Part shown: piece after piece, positions 34,948 through 43,978 of the stretch
Layout of the letters: each line of letters opens with the position of its first letter
How positions within the stretch are numbered: position 1 is the stretch's first letter
Origin: VXPQ01 sp965223485
Lineage (GTDB): Bacteria > Bacteroidota > Rhodothermia > Rhodothermales > VXPQ01
Direction: 5' to 3'
Assembly: GCA_965223485.1 (NCBI GenBank)
Contig: OZ244993.1
Coordinates: 2,480,001 to 2,544,000, forward strand
Length of the DNA: 64,000 bases
Notes under the pieces: generated by a model
Told to the model about the DNA's origin: nothing
What the model saw: only the letters and a program-made list of their open reading frames with translations
Databases searched by the model: none
Translations under genes and position numbers: made by a program

Positions 34948-37341
34948 ATGATTCCATCGTTGAAATCAGCGGGAAACACTGCGGAATCGGGTTCGCATTT
35001 TATACGGGAGATCGTTGAAAACGACATACGGAACGATACATACGGCGGGCGGGTCGCAACGCGGTTCCCTCCAGAGCCGAACGGGTATCTGCATATCGGG
35101 CATGCCAAGTCTATCTGCCTGAATTTCGGGCTGGCGGAGGATTTCGGGGGGGCGTGCAACCTCCGGTTCGACGACACCAACCCCGAAACGGAGGAGGTCG
35201 AGTATGTCGAGTCCATCAAGGAAGATGTGCGCTGGCTTGGTTTCGACTGGGAAGACCGCGAGTACTACGCTTCGGATTATTTCGACCGGTTGTATGCTTT
35301 TGCGGAGCACCTGATCAAGACCGGCCACGCGTATGTGGACAGTCAGGATGAGACTGAAATACGGGCGACGCGGGGCACGGTCACCGAACCGGGGCAGGAA
35401 AGCCCGTACCGGAACCGGTCCGCGAAAGAAAACCTGGATCTCTTTCGCCGCATGAAACGCGGCGAATACAAGGCCGGCGAGCATGTGCTGCGCGCCCGGG
35501 GGGATATGGCGTCTTCCAATATGAAGATGCGGGATCCCCTCCTCTACCGCATCCGGCATGCGCATCATTACCGCTCCGGCGATGCATGGCGCCTCTACCC
35601 GATGTATGACTTCGCCCATCCTCTTTCGGACGCCATCGAGGGGATCACACACTCTTTGTGTACGCTCGAATTCGACAACAACCGGGAGTTGTATGACTGG
35701 ATTGTCGATCGGTGCGTGGAAGAGCCGCGCCCCCGCCAGTACGAATTTGCCCGTCTGAATCTCGACTATACGATTATGAGCAAGCGCAAGCTGCTGCGTC
35801 TTGTTCGGGAAGGGCATGTGGCCGGTTGGAACGATCCGCGGATGCCGACGCTTGCGGGGCTGCGCCGGCGGGGTGTTACGCCGTCGGCTATCCGGGCTTT
35901 CTGCGCCGAGATCGGGGTCGCCAAGGCGGATAACCGTATCGGGATGGACCTGCTGGATTATACCATTCGGAACGATCTCAATTTCGAAGCGCCGCGTGTG
36001 ATGTGCGTGCTGCGGCCCCTGAAAGTCACCCTGATAAACTATCCCGCCGATACCGCCGATGAGGAACTGGAGGCCTCTTTCTGGCCGCACGACGTGCCCC
36101 GCGAGGGATCACGGATGGCGCCTTTCGGCAGGGAACTCTACATCGACCGGAACGACTTCCGGGAGGATCCGCCGAAGAACTACTACAGACTGGCGCCGGG
36201 CCGGGAGGTGCGTCTGCGGTACGCCTGCCTGATCCGGTGCGAGGAGGTAGTGCGCAACGAGGCCGGCGAGGTGGTCGAGTTGCGATGCACGTACGACCCG
36301 GAAACGCGCGGGGGCAGGGCGCCTGACGGACGCAAGGTCCGGGGCGCCATCCACTGGGTGTCGGCAACGCGGGCTATTCCTGTCGAGGTGCGCTTGTACG
36401 ATCGTCTCTTCCGCACGCCTGATCCGGAAGCGGGCGAGGATGATTTCATGGCCCATCTCAACCCCGATTCGCTGGTGACGTTACGGGACGCCATGATCGA
36501 GCCGAGTGTTGCTGGAGGTATGGATACGCAGCGCTACCAGTTCGAACGAGAGGGATATTTCTGGAGGGATCCGGAGGATTCGACGCCGGAACGCCTCGTT
36601 TTCAACCGGATCGTGCCCCTGCGAGACACCTGGGCGAAGATAGAGGATAGAGCCAGAGATACAGGCCGGGAACCAGAGACCGGGGCGGCGGCCCCGGATG
36701 TACCGAAGAAACAGACTGCTTCCGCCTCCGCTCCTCAGATGACGCATGACGAACGGGTTGCAGTGCTTACCATAGAGCAAAGCGAACGGTATACATCCAA
36801 TGTCGAGGTCATAATGGCCGGTGGCGTGTCCTCCGAGTTAGCGGAGAAACCGGCCCTTGAGCTGGTGGAGCAACCTGCGGTGAACGACTACTTCGACCTC
36901 GCTCTCCGGGAACTGGATGACCCTGCCGCCGCGCATACGCTGGCCAAATGGATCCTCAACGCGGTTCCACGTGAAATAATGGAGTGTATGAAAGGGGATT
37001 ATACATTGCCTCCCAATAAATTATCTCCTCTTGTAAAACTAATGCATGAAGGGACTATTTCTGCACGGATCGGAAAGGAAGTGCAGGTGGAAATGATTGC
37101 ATCGGGCCACTGTCCCGATACGATCATTGAGAAAAAGGGATGGAAACAGGTGGCGGATCCGGATGCGCTGGCGCCCGCCGTAGAAGCAACGCTGGATGCA
37201 TTTCCCGACAAGGTCGCAGCCTACAGGGCAGGCAAGAAAGGGCTTATGGGGTTCTTCATGGGGCAGGTGATGCAACGTACCGGGGGTACGGCCAAGCCTG
37301 AACTGGCCCGGAAACTGCTTGAGAAAAAACTCGAGGGATAG
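34948..37341 (+). CDS. glnS: Glutaminyl-tRNA synthetase with C-terminal YqeY domain
   Basis: 797 aa. Class I aminoacyl-tRNA synthetase: HIGH box PPEPNGYLHIGHAKSI (about residue 47), KMSKS-like IMSKRKLLRLV, and glutamine-specific blocks RFDDTNPETEEVEYVESI and GITHSLCTLEFDNNRELYDW. The last 170 residues are a GatB/YqeY domain (VSSELAEKPAL... TISARIGKEVQVEMI), which can improve tRNA binding. This fusion is common in Bacteroidota and relatives. No start conflict: an ATG at 34948 fits. Confidence 0.96.
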   Translation: MIPSLKSAGNTAESGSHFIREIVENDIRNDTYGGRVATRFPPEPNGYLHIGHAKSICLNFGLAEDFGGACNLRFDDTNPETEEVEYVESIKEDVRWLGFDWEDREYYASDYFDRLYAFAEHLIKTGHAYVDSQDETEIRATRGTVTEPGQESPYRNRSAKENLDLFRRMKRGEYKAGEHVLRARGDMASSNMKMRDPLLYRIRHAHHYRSGDAWRLYPMYDFAHPLSDAIEGITHSLCTLEFDNNRELYDWIVDRCVEEPRPRQYEFARLNLDYTIMSKRKLLRLVREGHVAGWNDPRMPTLAGLRRRGVTPSAIRAFCAEIGVAKADNRIGMDLLDYTIRNDLNFEAPRVMCVLRPLKVTLINYPADTADEELEASFWPHDVPREGSRMAPFGRELYIDRNDFREDPPKNYYRLAPGREVRLRYACLIRCEEVVRNEAGEVVELRCTYDPETRGGRAPDGRKVRGAIHWVSATRAIPVEVRLYDRLFRTPDPEAGEDDFMAHLNPDSLVTLRDAMIEPSVAGGMDTQRYQFEREGYFWRDPEDSTPERLVFNRIVPLRDTWAKIEDRARDTGREPETGAAAPDVPKKQTASASAPQMTHDERVAVLTIEQSERYTSNVEVIMAGGVSSELAEKPALELVEQPAVNDYFDLALRELDDPAAAHTLAKWILNAVPREIMECMKGDYTLPPNKLSPLVKLMHEGTISARIGKEVQVEMIASGHCPDTIIEKKGWKQVADPDALAPAVEATLDAFPDKVAAYRAGKKGLMGFFMGQVMQRTGGTAKPELARKLLEKKLEG

Positions 37342-37409
37342 GAGATCAGGCCCCCTCAGACCCACCCGGACAAAAAAGCGCCGCCTGGCACACACCGGAG
37401 CCTCCTGCT

Positions 37410-38420
37410 TTAGAGCCCGTTCAGCCCGAAACGACTCCACAGACGCCCAAGCCATTCGACTTCAGATGAAGTGAGAGGTCCTTCGGGACGGGCGCGCCAC
37501 CATGTCTTCATCTCGTCCTCGGCGCGCCGCAACGTCTCCGCCCAACCCCCTGCCGGGCCCGAACCCGGTTCTGTGAACAGTTCCGCCCTGGTAATGAAGA
37601 AGTCGGCCCCCATCGTCGCAAGCGACAAGGCGCGATCGGCTTCCGGCGTGGCGTCCTCCGGCCGGGACAGCCCCAGACGGATATACGGCAGAGTCCAGTT
37701 GTTAGGCTCGAGCACGCCTGCCGGATTATCGATCCACACCCACCCATGCAGGACAGAAATTCCGGTACTGGCTCCAGGTCCGTGCGCCGCCGATCCGGCG
37801 CCATGCAGGGCATTTCCCTCGTGATCCGTACGGTGGCTCTCCATATCGAGCCGGTCCGAGTGGATATGCCAATCGTCCGGATGAAAAGGATTCTCAGGCA
37901 CAGGCGTTCCGGGGCTCACTGCGTATCCGAATCCGATACCTACCAAAGAGTCGCGTCCGTTCACCTGCGCATACATCAGTATTTCGGGCCTCTCTGCATC
38001 GATTTCGTTGTCGAACAGCCAGAGGATGTTGACCCAGTGCCGGCCCATTGCCGGCGCGTCGGCGCCTACCGACCGGAATCCGTCTCCCACAGCGGCTGGC
38101 AAACGATGGTACTTTTCGCTTGCACGCCGGCTATGGCGAAGGAAATCGGCCTGTTTCTCCGACAGCCCGCACCACGATGGCGACGATTGTTCGCAGGGCG
38201 CAGCATCTTTCTCCTGTGCGTCGGCGGTACGACCGAAAACAGACAGCACCACGGCCAACGCGAGGGCTCGTCGCAGCACACTCCCCGTTCGACGCCGGGG
38301 TACAAGGTATTGGCCCGCCGGATATACAGTCAGATTGGCCCGCAAGATGCGCCGTCTCCGGAGCCGGACGCAATCGGTCCGCGCCGCAAATTTCAGGAAG
38401 ACATTCTTCATACGGTTCAT
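37410..38420 (-). CDS. Predicted exported protein, His-rich, unknown function
   Basis: 336 aa if started at ATG 38420; the upstream end is uncertain because a strong signal peptide (LRRALALAVVLSVFGRTADAQ) begins only at the GTG at 38279. The mature part has GRHWVNILWLFD, a His/Asp-rich loop FHPDDWHIHSDRLDMESHRTDHEGN that could bind metal, and LHGWVWIDNP. No family recognised. It is the last of three minus-strand envelope genes and follows the upstream lipoprotein gene with little or no gap. A secreted or periplasmic role is likely. Confidence 0.6.
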   Translation of the reverse strand: MNRMKNVFLKFAARTDCVRLRRRRILRANLTVYPAGQYLVPRRRTGSVLRRALALAVVLSVFGRTADAQEKDAAPCEQSSPSWCGLSEKQADFLRHSRRASEKYHRLPAAVGDGFRSVGADAPAMGRHWVNILWLFDNEIDAERPEILMYAQVNGRDSLVGIGFGYAVSPGTPVPENPFHPDDWHIHSDRLDMESHRTDHEGNALHGAGSAAHGPGASTGISVLHGWVWIDNPAGVLEPNNWTLPYIRLGLSRPEDATPEADRALSLATMGADFFITRAELFTEPGSGPAGGWAETLRRAEDEMKTWWRARPEGPLTSSEVEWLGRLWSRFGLNGL

Positions 38421-38464
38421 TCCGGCGGAATCCGTTCCGGGCCGGCGCAAGGCTTTCCGGTCCT

Positions 38465-38974
38465 TCAATCAGATCCGATTACGACGAGTTCGGATTGTCC
38501 AAGCAGATTGAGAAGGCGCTGGAGCCGGGCTTCGTCGAGTCCGAAGGGATAGCGGCTGAACCGGGCCAGGGCGCGCTGGCGCACTCGATCTTCCTGCAGC
38601 GGGGGTGTTCTGAAGGCAGGCTGGCCGTGAACGCGGGAGCCGTGGACGCTCCTGCTTATGCCCGCGTCGGGCCGGAAACGCATTCTAACCATCGAACTGT
38701 AGGGCAGCAGCGTCAGCTCTGACGTATCAGCGGTCAGGATGAGCAAACCATCCTTTCTGACCTCGATCAACTCTCCCTCCACGAGGCGTTCCCTAACGCC
38801 CTCCTGAATCCTGATCGAGGCTTTGGTCCCGGTCGGGGCCAGGACAACCCGGGCCGGAATTAAAAAACCGGTTTTGGTTGTTATATATGTCCTTGGCTTG
38901 ACGCAAGCGCCCAGCAGAAGCATTAGGGAAAGAACGAATATCCCGCGGAGAAAAGGCGTATTTGCGCTCGTCAT
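38465..38974 (-). CDS. Predicted lipoprotein, unknown function
   Basis: 169 aa. Signal peptide MTSANTPFLRGIFVLSLMLLLGAC with lipobox LLGAC. The mature part has a beta-rich segment VEGELIEVRKDGLLILTADTSELTLLPYSS resembling small lipoprotein folds that sense or scaffold at the outer membrane. It lies 3 nt after the larger lipoprotein gene on the same strand. No homologue recognised. Confidence 0.75.
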   Translation of the reverse strand: MTSANTPFLRGIFVLSLMLLLGACVKPRTYITTKTGFLIPARVVLAPTGTKASIRIQEGVRERLVEGELIEVRKDGLLILTADTSELTLLPYSSMVRMRFRPDAGISRSVHGSRVHGQPAFRTPPLQEDRVRQRALARFSRYPFGLDEARLQRLLNLLGQSELVVIGSD

Positions 38975-38977
38975 GAC

Positions 38978-40543
38978 TCACCTCACCGGGATGCGGGTCT
39001 CGAAGAAGCTCTGCTGAAACTCGTCTTTTTCCTCCAGCCATCGTCCTATCAGGCGCACGAGTGTTTCACTCGAGGGCCGGAATTTCTCGGGTGGATCCGC
39101 CATTCGGATCCACTCCGGCCGGATCCACTCCGTGTAGTAGCCCTGGCTGGAGAGGAAGAAGGATGATATCCTGTCGTCCGACCAGGCCCCGAGCGGCGCC
39201 GATTCGAGCGACAGCGCAACCGACGGAATGGTCACCAGATAGTCTTCGTCGGGTTGTGCTATCCGGGCCGCCAGCTCCGGATCCGGGGCTTCGTCTATAG
39301 GCGCAACGTGCACGAAGGAAGCCTCGGTCGGCTCTGCGGACCGTACCTCTTCTGCGAGTCCTGCGTAGTCGATTCTCCACTCGTCGGCGAGGAAAGAAAG
39401 ACGTATGCGGAGTTCATCGCCCTCGGGGACGGGTACCTGAATCGCCACCTCGTCCCAGGCAAGGGGACCTGTGTCCCGAAGACGCGTGACCCGCTCCCAC
39501 CCTGCCGGCCCCCGGACACTGATCTCGAGTCCCATGATCTTCCGAACCCATTGGTCCAATTCCACCACCTTTCCAATGTTCTCCATGTCCGCAGCCAGCC
39601 AATCCAGGGCCCCGGCGCCCTGGGACGCCAGCATCAGGTCATAGAAGAGAATCGTGTTGAGCAGACTGTTGCGATGTCGAAGGACCAGTGCAGCGGACTC
39701 GGAGTCCGGGCGCGGGAAGGTCAATTCGATGTAATCCCGGAAGTCCTCGGCGGTGACGGCTCTAATCCGTTGGTCGGAGGAATAGAAGGCCATGCCGTCC
39801 CGGGCGCTCAATTCGCCAAGACGGTCTGATCCATCCCGGTCGATCGCACTGGCGGCTCCGGTCAGGTCTCCCACGACCAGGATCTGACCCTCTTCATTCG
39901 GATATGCGGCCTGGTCTGCCTCGTGGCGTACTTCAAGAAGGGCCAGATGATTGATGTAATGCGTCTCAAGGGCTTCGTTGCGTACCTCGAGTTTTACTAC
40001 ACCGTTCGCATCCGGGGCGACACGGATCCGATCCACGTCTCTTGCCTCAAGGAGGGGCGCAATACTGTACGAGAAGGTCTCAGCCTCCAGGACTTCCCCG
40101 GTATCGTCGTACGAGTACACCGTGGGACACGAGCCGAAACACTTGGGATCCCAGATGCAGCTAATTGCTACTGCGCCGATCAGGACCACAGGTATAGAAG
40201 CAACCGCAGTAATATTTTTGAACACCGACCTTCCGAAATCCACCCTGCCCCGAATCGACTCGAGCCCGATCACGTCATCGAGCGCGAGCGCGTTGACGCC
40301 AATGGCGCTGGCGAGATCCATGGAGTACAGGACTCCCGCACCGAAGATGGAGTCCGGCGTAACATAACCCCCGTCCTCGAACACCGCGATCCTGCCATCC
40401 GTGAGAAAAGCCTTGAATTGAGATTTGACGTTCGTCCCCACTGCATTGCCTGGATCCAGCAATTCAACCTGAACTCTGGTGACAATACAGGAGGAAACCA
40501 GCACAGCGAGGGCCAAACACGCGAATATGTGACGGCGTTTCAT
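38978..40543 (-). CDS. Large predicted lipoprotein, unknown function
   Basis: 521 aa from ATG 40543 (MKRRHIFACLALAVLVSSC, lipobox LVSSC). A membrane-like span lies in the middle (ITAVASIPVVLIGAVAISC) followed by the Cys-rich SCIWDPKCFGSCPTVYSYDD, a feature also seen in other Bacteroidota lipoproteins. The rest is beta-rich with no recognised domain. First of the three lipoprotein/exported genes in the operon ending at 37410. An envelope structural or sensing role is likely. Confidence 0.72.
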   Translation of the reverse strand: MKRRHIFACLALAVLVSSCIVTRVQVELLDPGNAVGTNVKSQFKAFLTDGRIAVFEDGGYVTPDSIFGAGVLYSMDLASAIGVNALALDDVIGLESIRGRVDFGRSVFKNITAVASIPVVLIGAVAISCIWDPKCFGSCPTVYSYDDTGEVLEAETFSYSIAPLLEARDVDRIRVAPDANGVVKLEVRNEALETHYINHLALLEVRHEADQAAYPNEEGQILVVGDLTGAASAIDRDGSDRLGELSARDGMAFYSSDQRIRAVTAEDFRDYIELTFPRPDSESAALVLRHRNSLLNTILFYDLMLASQGAGALDWLAADMENIGKVVELDQWVRKIMGLEISVRGPAGWERVTRLRDTGPLAWDEVAIQVPVPEGDELRIRLSFLADEWRIDYAGLAEEVRSAEPTEASFVHVAPIDEAPDPELAARIAQPDEDYLVTIPSVALSLESAPLGAWSDDRISSFFLSSQGYYTEWIRPEWIRMADPPEKFRPSSETLVRLIGRWLEEKDEFQQSFFETRIPVR

Positions 40544-40619
40544 CCGGATCTTTCGGGGGAGATGTTCGGGACCGGAACGCACCGTGAGAATCGTTTTCAT
40601 TGCGATGCCCCCTGCTCGT

Positions 40620-41021
40620 TCAGAGTGCCTCAGACGCAATCGGACAAAAAAGCGCTGCTACGGCGCCGGCCGGATCGCGAATCACGCAATAACTGCCCAT
40701 GGCTCCCATGGATACAGGTCCTGCGATCACGGAGCCGCCCCGTTCGCAGCACGCGGTCATGCTCGCTTCGAGATCCTCGACCAGAATGTAAATGATCCAC
40801 TGGGCGGGCAGGTCTGCATTGGCGCCCCGTGCATGACACACACCGGCCACCGGTTCCGTTTCGTCGCCCGGGGGGGACATACTGAAGTCGTCGTACTCCC
40901 CCATGCTTACGGGGGAAGCCTTCCAGCCGGCCACGGCCTCATAGAAATCCCGAACGGTTTCGGCATCGGGAACGGTCAGATCCATCCAGCCGATGGTCCC
41001 GAAGGCAGGCGGCTTATTCAT
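40620..41021 (-). CDS. Glyoxalase/VOC-superfamily protein
   Basis: 133 aa from ATG 41021 (MNKPPAFGTIGWMDL). Two beta-alpha-beta-beta-beta repeats: GTIGWMDLTVPDAETVRDFYEAVAGW and IIYILVEDLEASMTACCERGGSVIAGP, ending DPAGAVAALF. A metal-dependent isomerase or a binding protein of this fold; the substrate is not readable. Its start overlaps the preceding asparaginase stop by 8 nt. Confidence 0.85.
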   Translation of the reverse strand: MNKPPAFGTIGWMDLTVPDAETVRDFYEAVAGWKASPVSMGEYDDFSMSPPGDETEPVAGVCHARGANADLPAQWIIYILVEDLEASMTACCERGGSVIAGPVSMGAMGSYCVIRDPAGAVAALFCPIASEAL

Positions 41022-42033
41022 TGGAGAACAGAAAGGCCATGGGTTCGTGGCGAACGCCTTCCGCCGATGCGACGGCAAACTGCGGTCCTTCGTACATGGT
41101 GGCAGCTCCGTATCGACCGTCCTTGTGGACGGCATAGAAGCTGAGTCCGAAACGCGGGCGGCCCCTTTCGTCCAGCAGGCGGTCTTCCGTCATGGCCACG
41201 ACACGGCGCAGTACCTCGAGACAGGCATCTTCCGGAGCGTATCCATGGCGCATGAACTCGACGGCGAGAAACGATCCGCAGGACTGAATAGCGGCTTCTC
41301 CCCGCCCGGTTGCGCCGGCGGAACCCACCGTGTTGTCACAATACTGTCCGGCTCCGACAATGGGGCTGTCCCCTATGCGCCCGGGAATCTTCCAGGCCAG
41401 CCCGCTTGTAGTCGTCACCGAGGCGATGTCTCCGCTTGCTGTAACGGCGCTCATGTGAATGGTGCCGTCCGTGTGTTTTGCCGCCGCTTCCGGCCATTCC
41501 AGCCAGTTGTCCTCGGCGTTCAGACTTGTCTTCCAGGCCAGCCAGTCTTTACGGCTCTGTTCCGTAAGCAGGTTTTGCGGCTTGAATCCCATCCGGATGG
41601 CGAAATCCCGAGCGCCCTTCCCCACAAGGATCACATGATCCGTGTAATCCATCACAGCCTTGGCCACAAGGGAAGGCGTAGCGATGTCTTCCAGGGCGGC
41701 AACTGCCCCGGCGCGGCGCGTAGGACCATGCATAAGCGAGGCGTCCAGCGTAACGATGCCTCGCTCGTCGGGCAAGCCGCCGAGGCCCACACTCTGGTCC
41801 GACGGGTCCAATTCCTGGATATTGACGCCGGCAATGGCTGCGTCAAGCGGGTCCGCCCCCTCATCCGTCATCATCCGGTATGCCTTTTCGACACCCCGGA
41901 TGCCGTTTCCTGAAGCGATCACGATCGGCACGGTCCGGTGCGGACGAGCTTGCGGCGGGTGAGGCATGCCCGCCGTCGAAAGGGCAGCAGCCGCACCGGA
42001 CAAGTGCAGAAAGGCTCTTCGCGATATGCTCAT
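41014..42033 (-). CDS. Glycosylasparaginase-like Ntn hydrolase, Tat-exported
   Basis: 339 aa. N-terminus SRRAFLHLSGAAAALS fits a twin-arginine signal. The protein resembles N4-(beta-N-acetylglucosaminyl)-L-asparaginase: autoproteolytic Thr in DGTIHMSAVTASG, then TTTSGLAWKIPGRIGDSPIVGAG and GAAGTGRGE-like GATGRGEAAI. It would remove Asn from glycoprotein fragments or a similar amide. The usual His-Asp before the Thr is Asp-Gly here. It starts 4 nt inside the DinB gene end, so the two are coupled. Confidence 0.87.
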   Translation of the reverse strand: MSISRRAFLHLSGAAAALSTAGMPHPPQARPHRTVPIVIASGNGIRGVEKAYRMMTDEGADPLDAAIAGVNIQELDPSDQSVGLGGLPDERGIVTLDASLMHGPTRRAGAVAALEDIATPSLVAKAVMDYTDHVILVGKGARDFAIRMGFKPQNLLTEQSRKDWLAWKTSLNAEDNWLEWPEAAAKHTDGTIHMSAVTASGDIASVTTTSGLAWKIPGRIGDSPIVGAGQYCDNTVGSAGATGRGEAAIQSCGSFLAVEFMRHGYAPEDACLEVLRRVVAMTEDRLLDERGRPRFGLSFYAVHKDGRYGAATMYEGPQFAVASAEGVRHEPMAFLFSNE

Positions 42034-42557
42034 TGACTCCAGGGCGGTACGATATCCTGCATGCGTGCGTAGGAAATCAATTGCCCAAGATGCTCGGAAT
42101 TATGTCGCAGATAAGTGAGTAGTCCCGCACGCACGCTCCGTTGTGATCCGTACATATTTACCATGGAGTTCATCGTTTCGTCGGACATCCCGCGAATGCT
42201 GGAAACCGCAAATTCCTGTGTTTGCTTCAGGAATGCTACCACATCTTCTTTTTCCATCACATTCTCAAGAGCGCCTTCCACATCGAGCCCCTCGGGCGCT
42301 TCTATCCCGCCGAGTCCCAGAATGAAATAAGACGCTTGCGAAACATGCACGAGGTGCCGCCGGACCGGGAACACGGCCTCGGTAGGCGCCCATTCGTATT
42401 TGTCGGCGGGAAAGACTTCGGCAAGGGCTACCATGTTTTTCAGCACGGCGTCTACCTCTGAGGCGATCTCGTCCTGGCTTGACTGTGCCCGGACAGTCAT
42501 GGAGGCAAATCCGGCGACAACCAGCGCAATGGTTACGGTAAGAAGTTTCTTGAACAT
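42030..42557 (-). CDS. DinB-like metal-binding four-helix protein, exported
   Basis: 175 aa. Signal peptide MFKKLLTVTIALVVAGFASMTVRAQ. The DinB fold uses three His: RRHLVHVSQ near residue 70 and RHNSEHLGQLISYAR near the C-terminus. Members act as thiol-transfer or metal-dependent hydrolase-like proteins; an exported one with this role is uncertain. Overlaps the next gene by 4 nt. Confidence 0.82.
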   Translation of the reverse strand: MFKKLLTVTIALVVAGFASMTVRAQSSQDEIASEVDAVLKNMVALAEVFPADKYEWAPTEAVFPVRRHLVHVSQASYFILGLGGIEAPEGLDVEGALENVMEKEDVVAFLKQTQEFAVSSIRGMSDETMNSMVNMYGSQRSVRAGLLTYLRHNSEHLGQLISYARMQDIVPPWSQ

Positions 42558-42739
42558 GCTATTGAGAGATGGTCATGAGGACTGTGCGTACGTTCCGTGC
42601 GATAAATTATTCTACGCGGAGGCGCTATACTTTTACAGTATGGATTTATGGCATGGAACATTTAAAGCGAGTATGAAGATATTGCGTACGCCGGTCAATT
42701 TCAGGAAAAAATGCTCGGGATACCCGGCGACTGTTCATG

Positions 42740-43846
42740 TCACAGGGCCCGCTCCGTTGTCCGGTCGAAGAAATAAAGTTTTCTCAGATCCAGCGCCAGC
42801 CGCACGGAGCGGCCCGCTTCGGGGAGCGCCTGCGACGCAATACGGGCGCGAATGTCCTGTTTCCCTACCCTGGCGCAAAGAAATGCTTCATGCCCCATGG
42901 GCTCCACGACATCCAGCAGAAAATCGGCCTCGTACGCAGGATATGCAGGGGTTGTACCGGAGGATACCCGGATATCTTCCGGACGGATGCCGAGGATCAC
43001 GGCCTGCCCGACACATGATCCGATGGCCGCATGGTCCGGCTCTCGCAGGGGAATCAGCAGGGTTTCTCCTTCTGCCTCGAATGCCGGCCCTCCTCCCTTC
43101 TCGACGATGCGGCCCTCCATGAAGTTCATCGCCGGATTTCCGATAAATCCGGCTACGAACCGGTTTGCAGGCTGCCGGTAGAGCGCAAGCGGAGTATCAA
43201 TCTGCTGGATTTGCCCCCTATCGAGTACGACGATCCGGTCACCCATCGTCATGGCCTCGACCTGATCGTGCGTGACATAGATCATGGTCGTACCCAGCCG
43301 GGTGTGGAGCCTCGATATTTCCGCCCGCATTTTTCCTCGCAGCCCTGCATCGAGGTTGGAAAGCGGTTCGTCAAAGAGAAACATGCGCGGTTTGCGGACG
43401 ATGGCTCTGCCCACGGCGACTCGCTGCCGCTGCCCACCGGACAATTGCTCCGGTTTCCGGTTCAGAATGGCTTCGATTCCGAGTAATTCCGCCGCCTCCT
43501 GCACCCGGCGGTTCATTTCTTCCTTGCTGTATCCGCGCAGTTTGAGCCCGAAAGCCATGTTGTCGAACACGGACATGTGCGGGTACAGGACATAGTTCTG
43601 AAAGACCATTGCAACGTCCCGGTCCCGCGGGGGCACGCCGTTTACAATCCGATTATCGATATACAGAGAACCCTGTGTAATCGACTCGAGGCCGGCAATC
43701 ATGCGCAGCATGGTGCTTTTACCGCATCCCGATGGCCCAACCAGCACGACGAACTCCCCCTCTTCAACCTCGAATGTCGCGTCCTGGACTGCTACGACAT
43801 TTCTGTCGTACACCTTGCGGATGTTTTCGAGCCGAATGCGTGCCAT
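42740..43846 (-). CDS. UgpC/MalK-type ABC transporter ATP-binding protein
   Basis: 368 aa: Walker A GPSGCGKSTMLR, signature LSGGQRQRVAVGRAIVRKP, Walker B MFLFDEPLSNLD, H-loop VTHDQVEAMTM, then two C-terminal TOBE domains from about residue 235. This type energises sugar or polyol importers. No permease or binding protein lies beside it, so it may serve several importers elsewhere, as MsiK does. It is divergent from the LacI regulator, which may control it. Confidence 0.9.
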   Translation of the reverse strand: MARIRLENIRKVYDRNVVAVQDATFEVEEGEFVVLVGPSGCGKSTMLRMIAGLESITQGSLYIDNRIVNGVPPRDRDVAMVFQNYVLYPHMSVFDNMAFGLKLRGYSKEEMNRRVQEAAELLGIEAILNRKPEQLSGGQRQRVAVGRAIVRKPRMFLFDEPLSNLDAGLRGKMRAEISRLHTRLGTTMIYVTHDQVEAMTMGDRIVVLDRGQIQQIDTPLALYRQPANRFVAGFIGNPAMNFMEGRIVEKGGGPAFEAEGETLLIPLREPDHAAIGSCVGQAVILGIRPEDIRVSSGTTPAYPAYEADFLLDVVEPMGHEAFLCARVGKQDIRARIASQALPEAGRSVRLALDLRKLYFFDRTTERAL

Positions 43847-43978
43847 AAGGGCAAACGGAAAAGACGACGGAAGGATTTGACCGGTAGACGCCGGGACCTT
43901 TTGCAGAGATCGGGATTAAGCGTACTTTTGCGCAATATACCCTCTACGGGCACAGATCAGGCAATTCAAATTTGTACG

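Noticed and set aside
43577..43978. N-terminal extension of the LacI regulator
   Set aside because: Overlaps the ABC ATPase gene; the HTH starts at the ATG at 43979.
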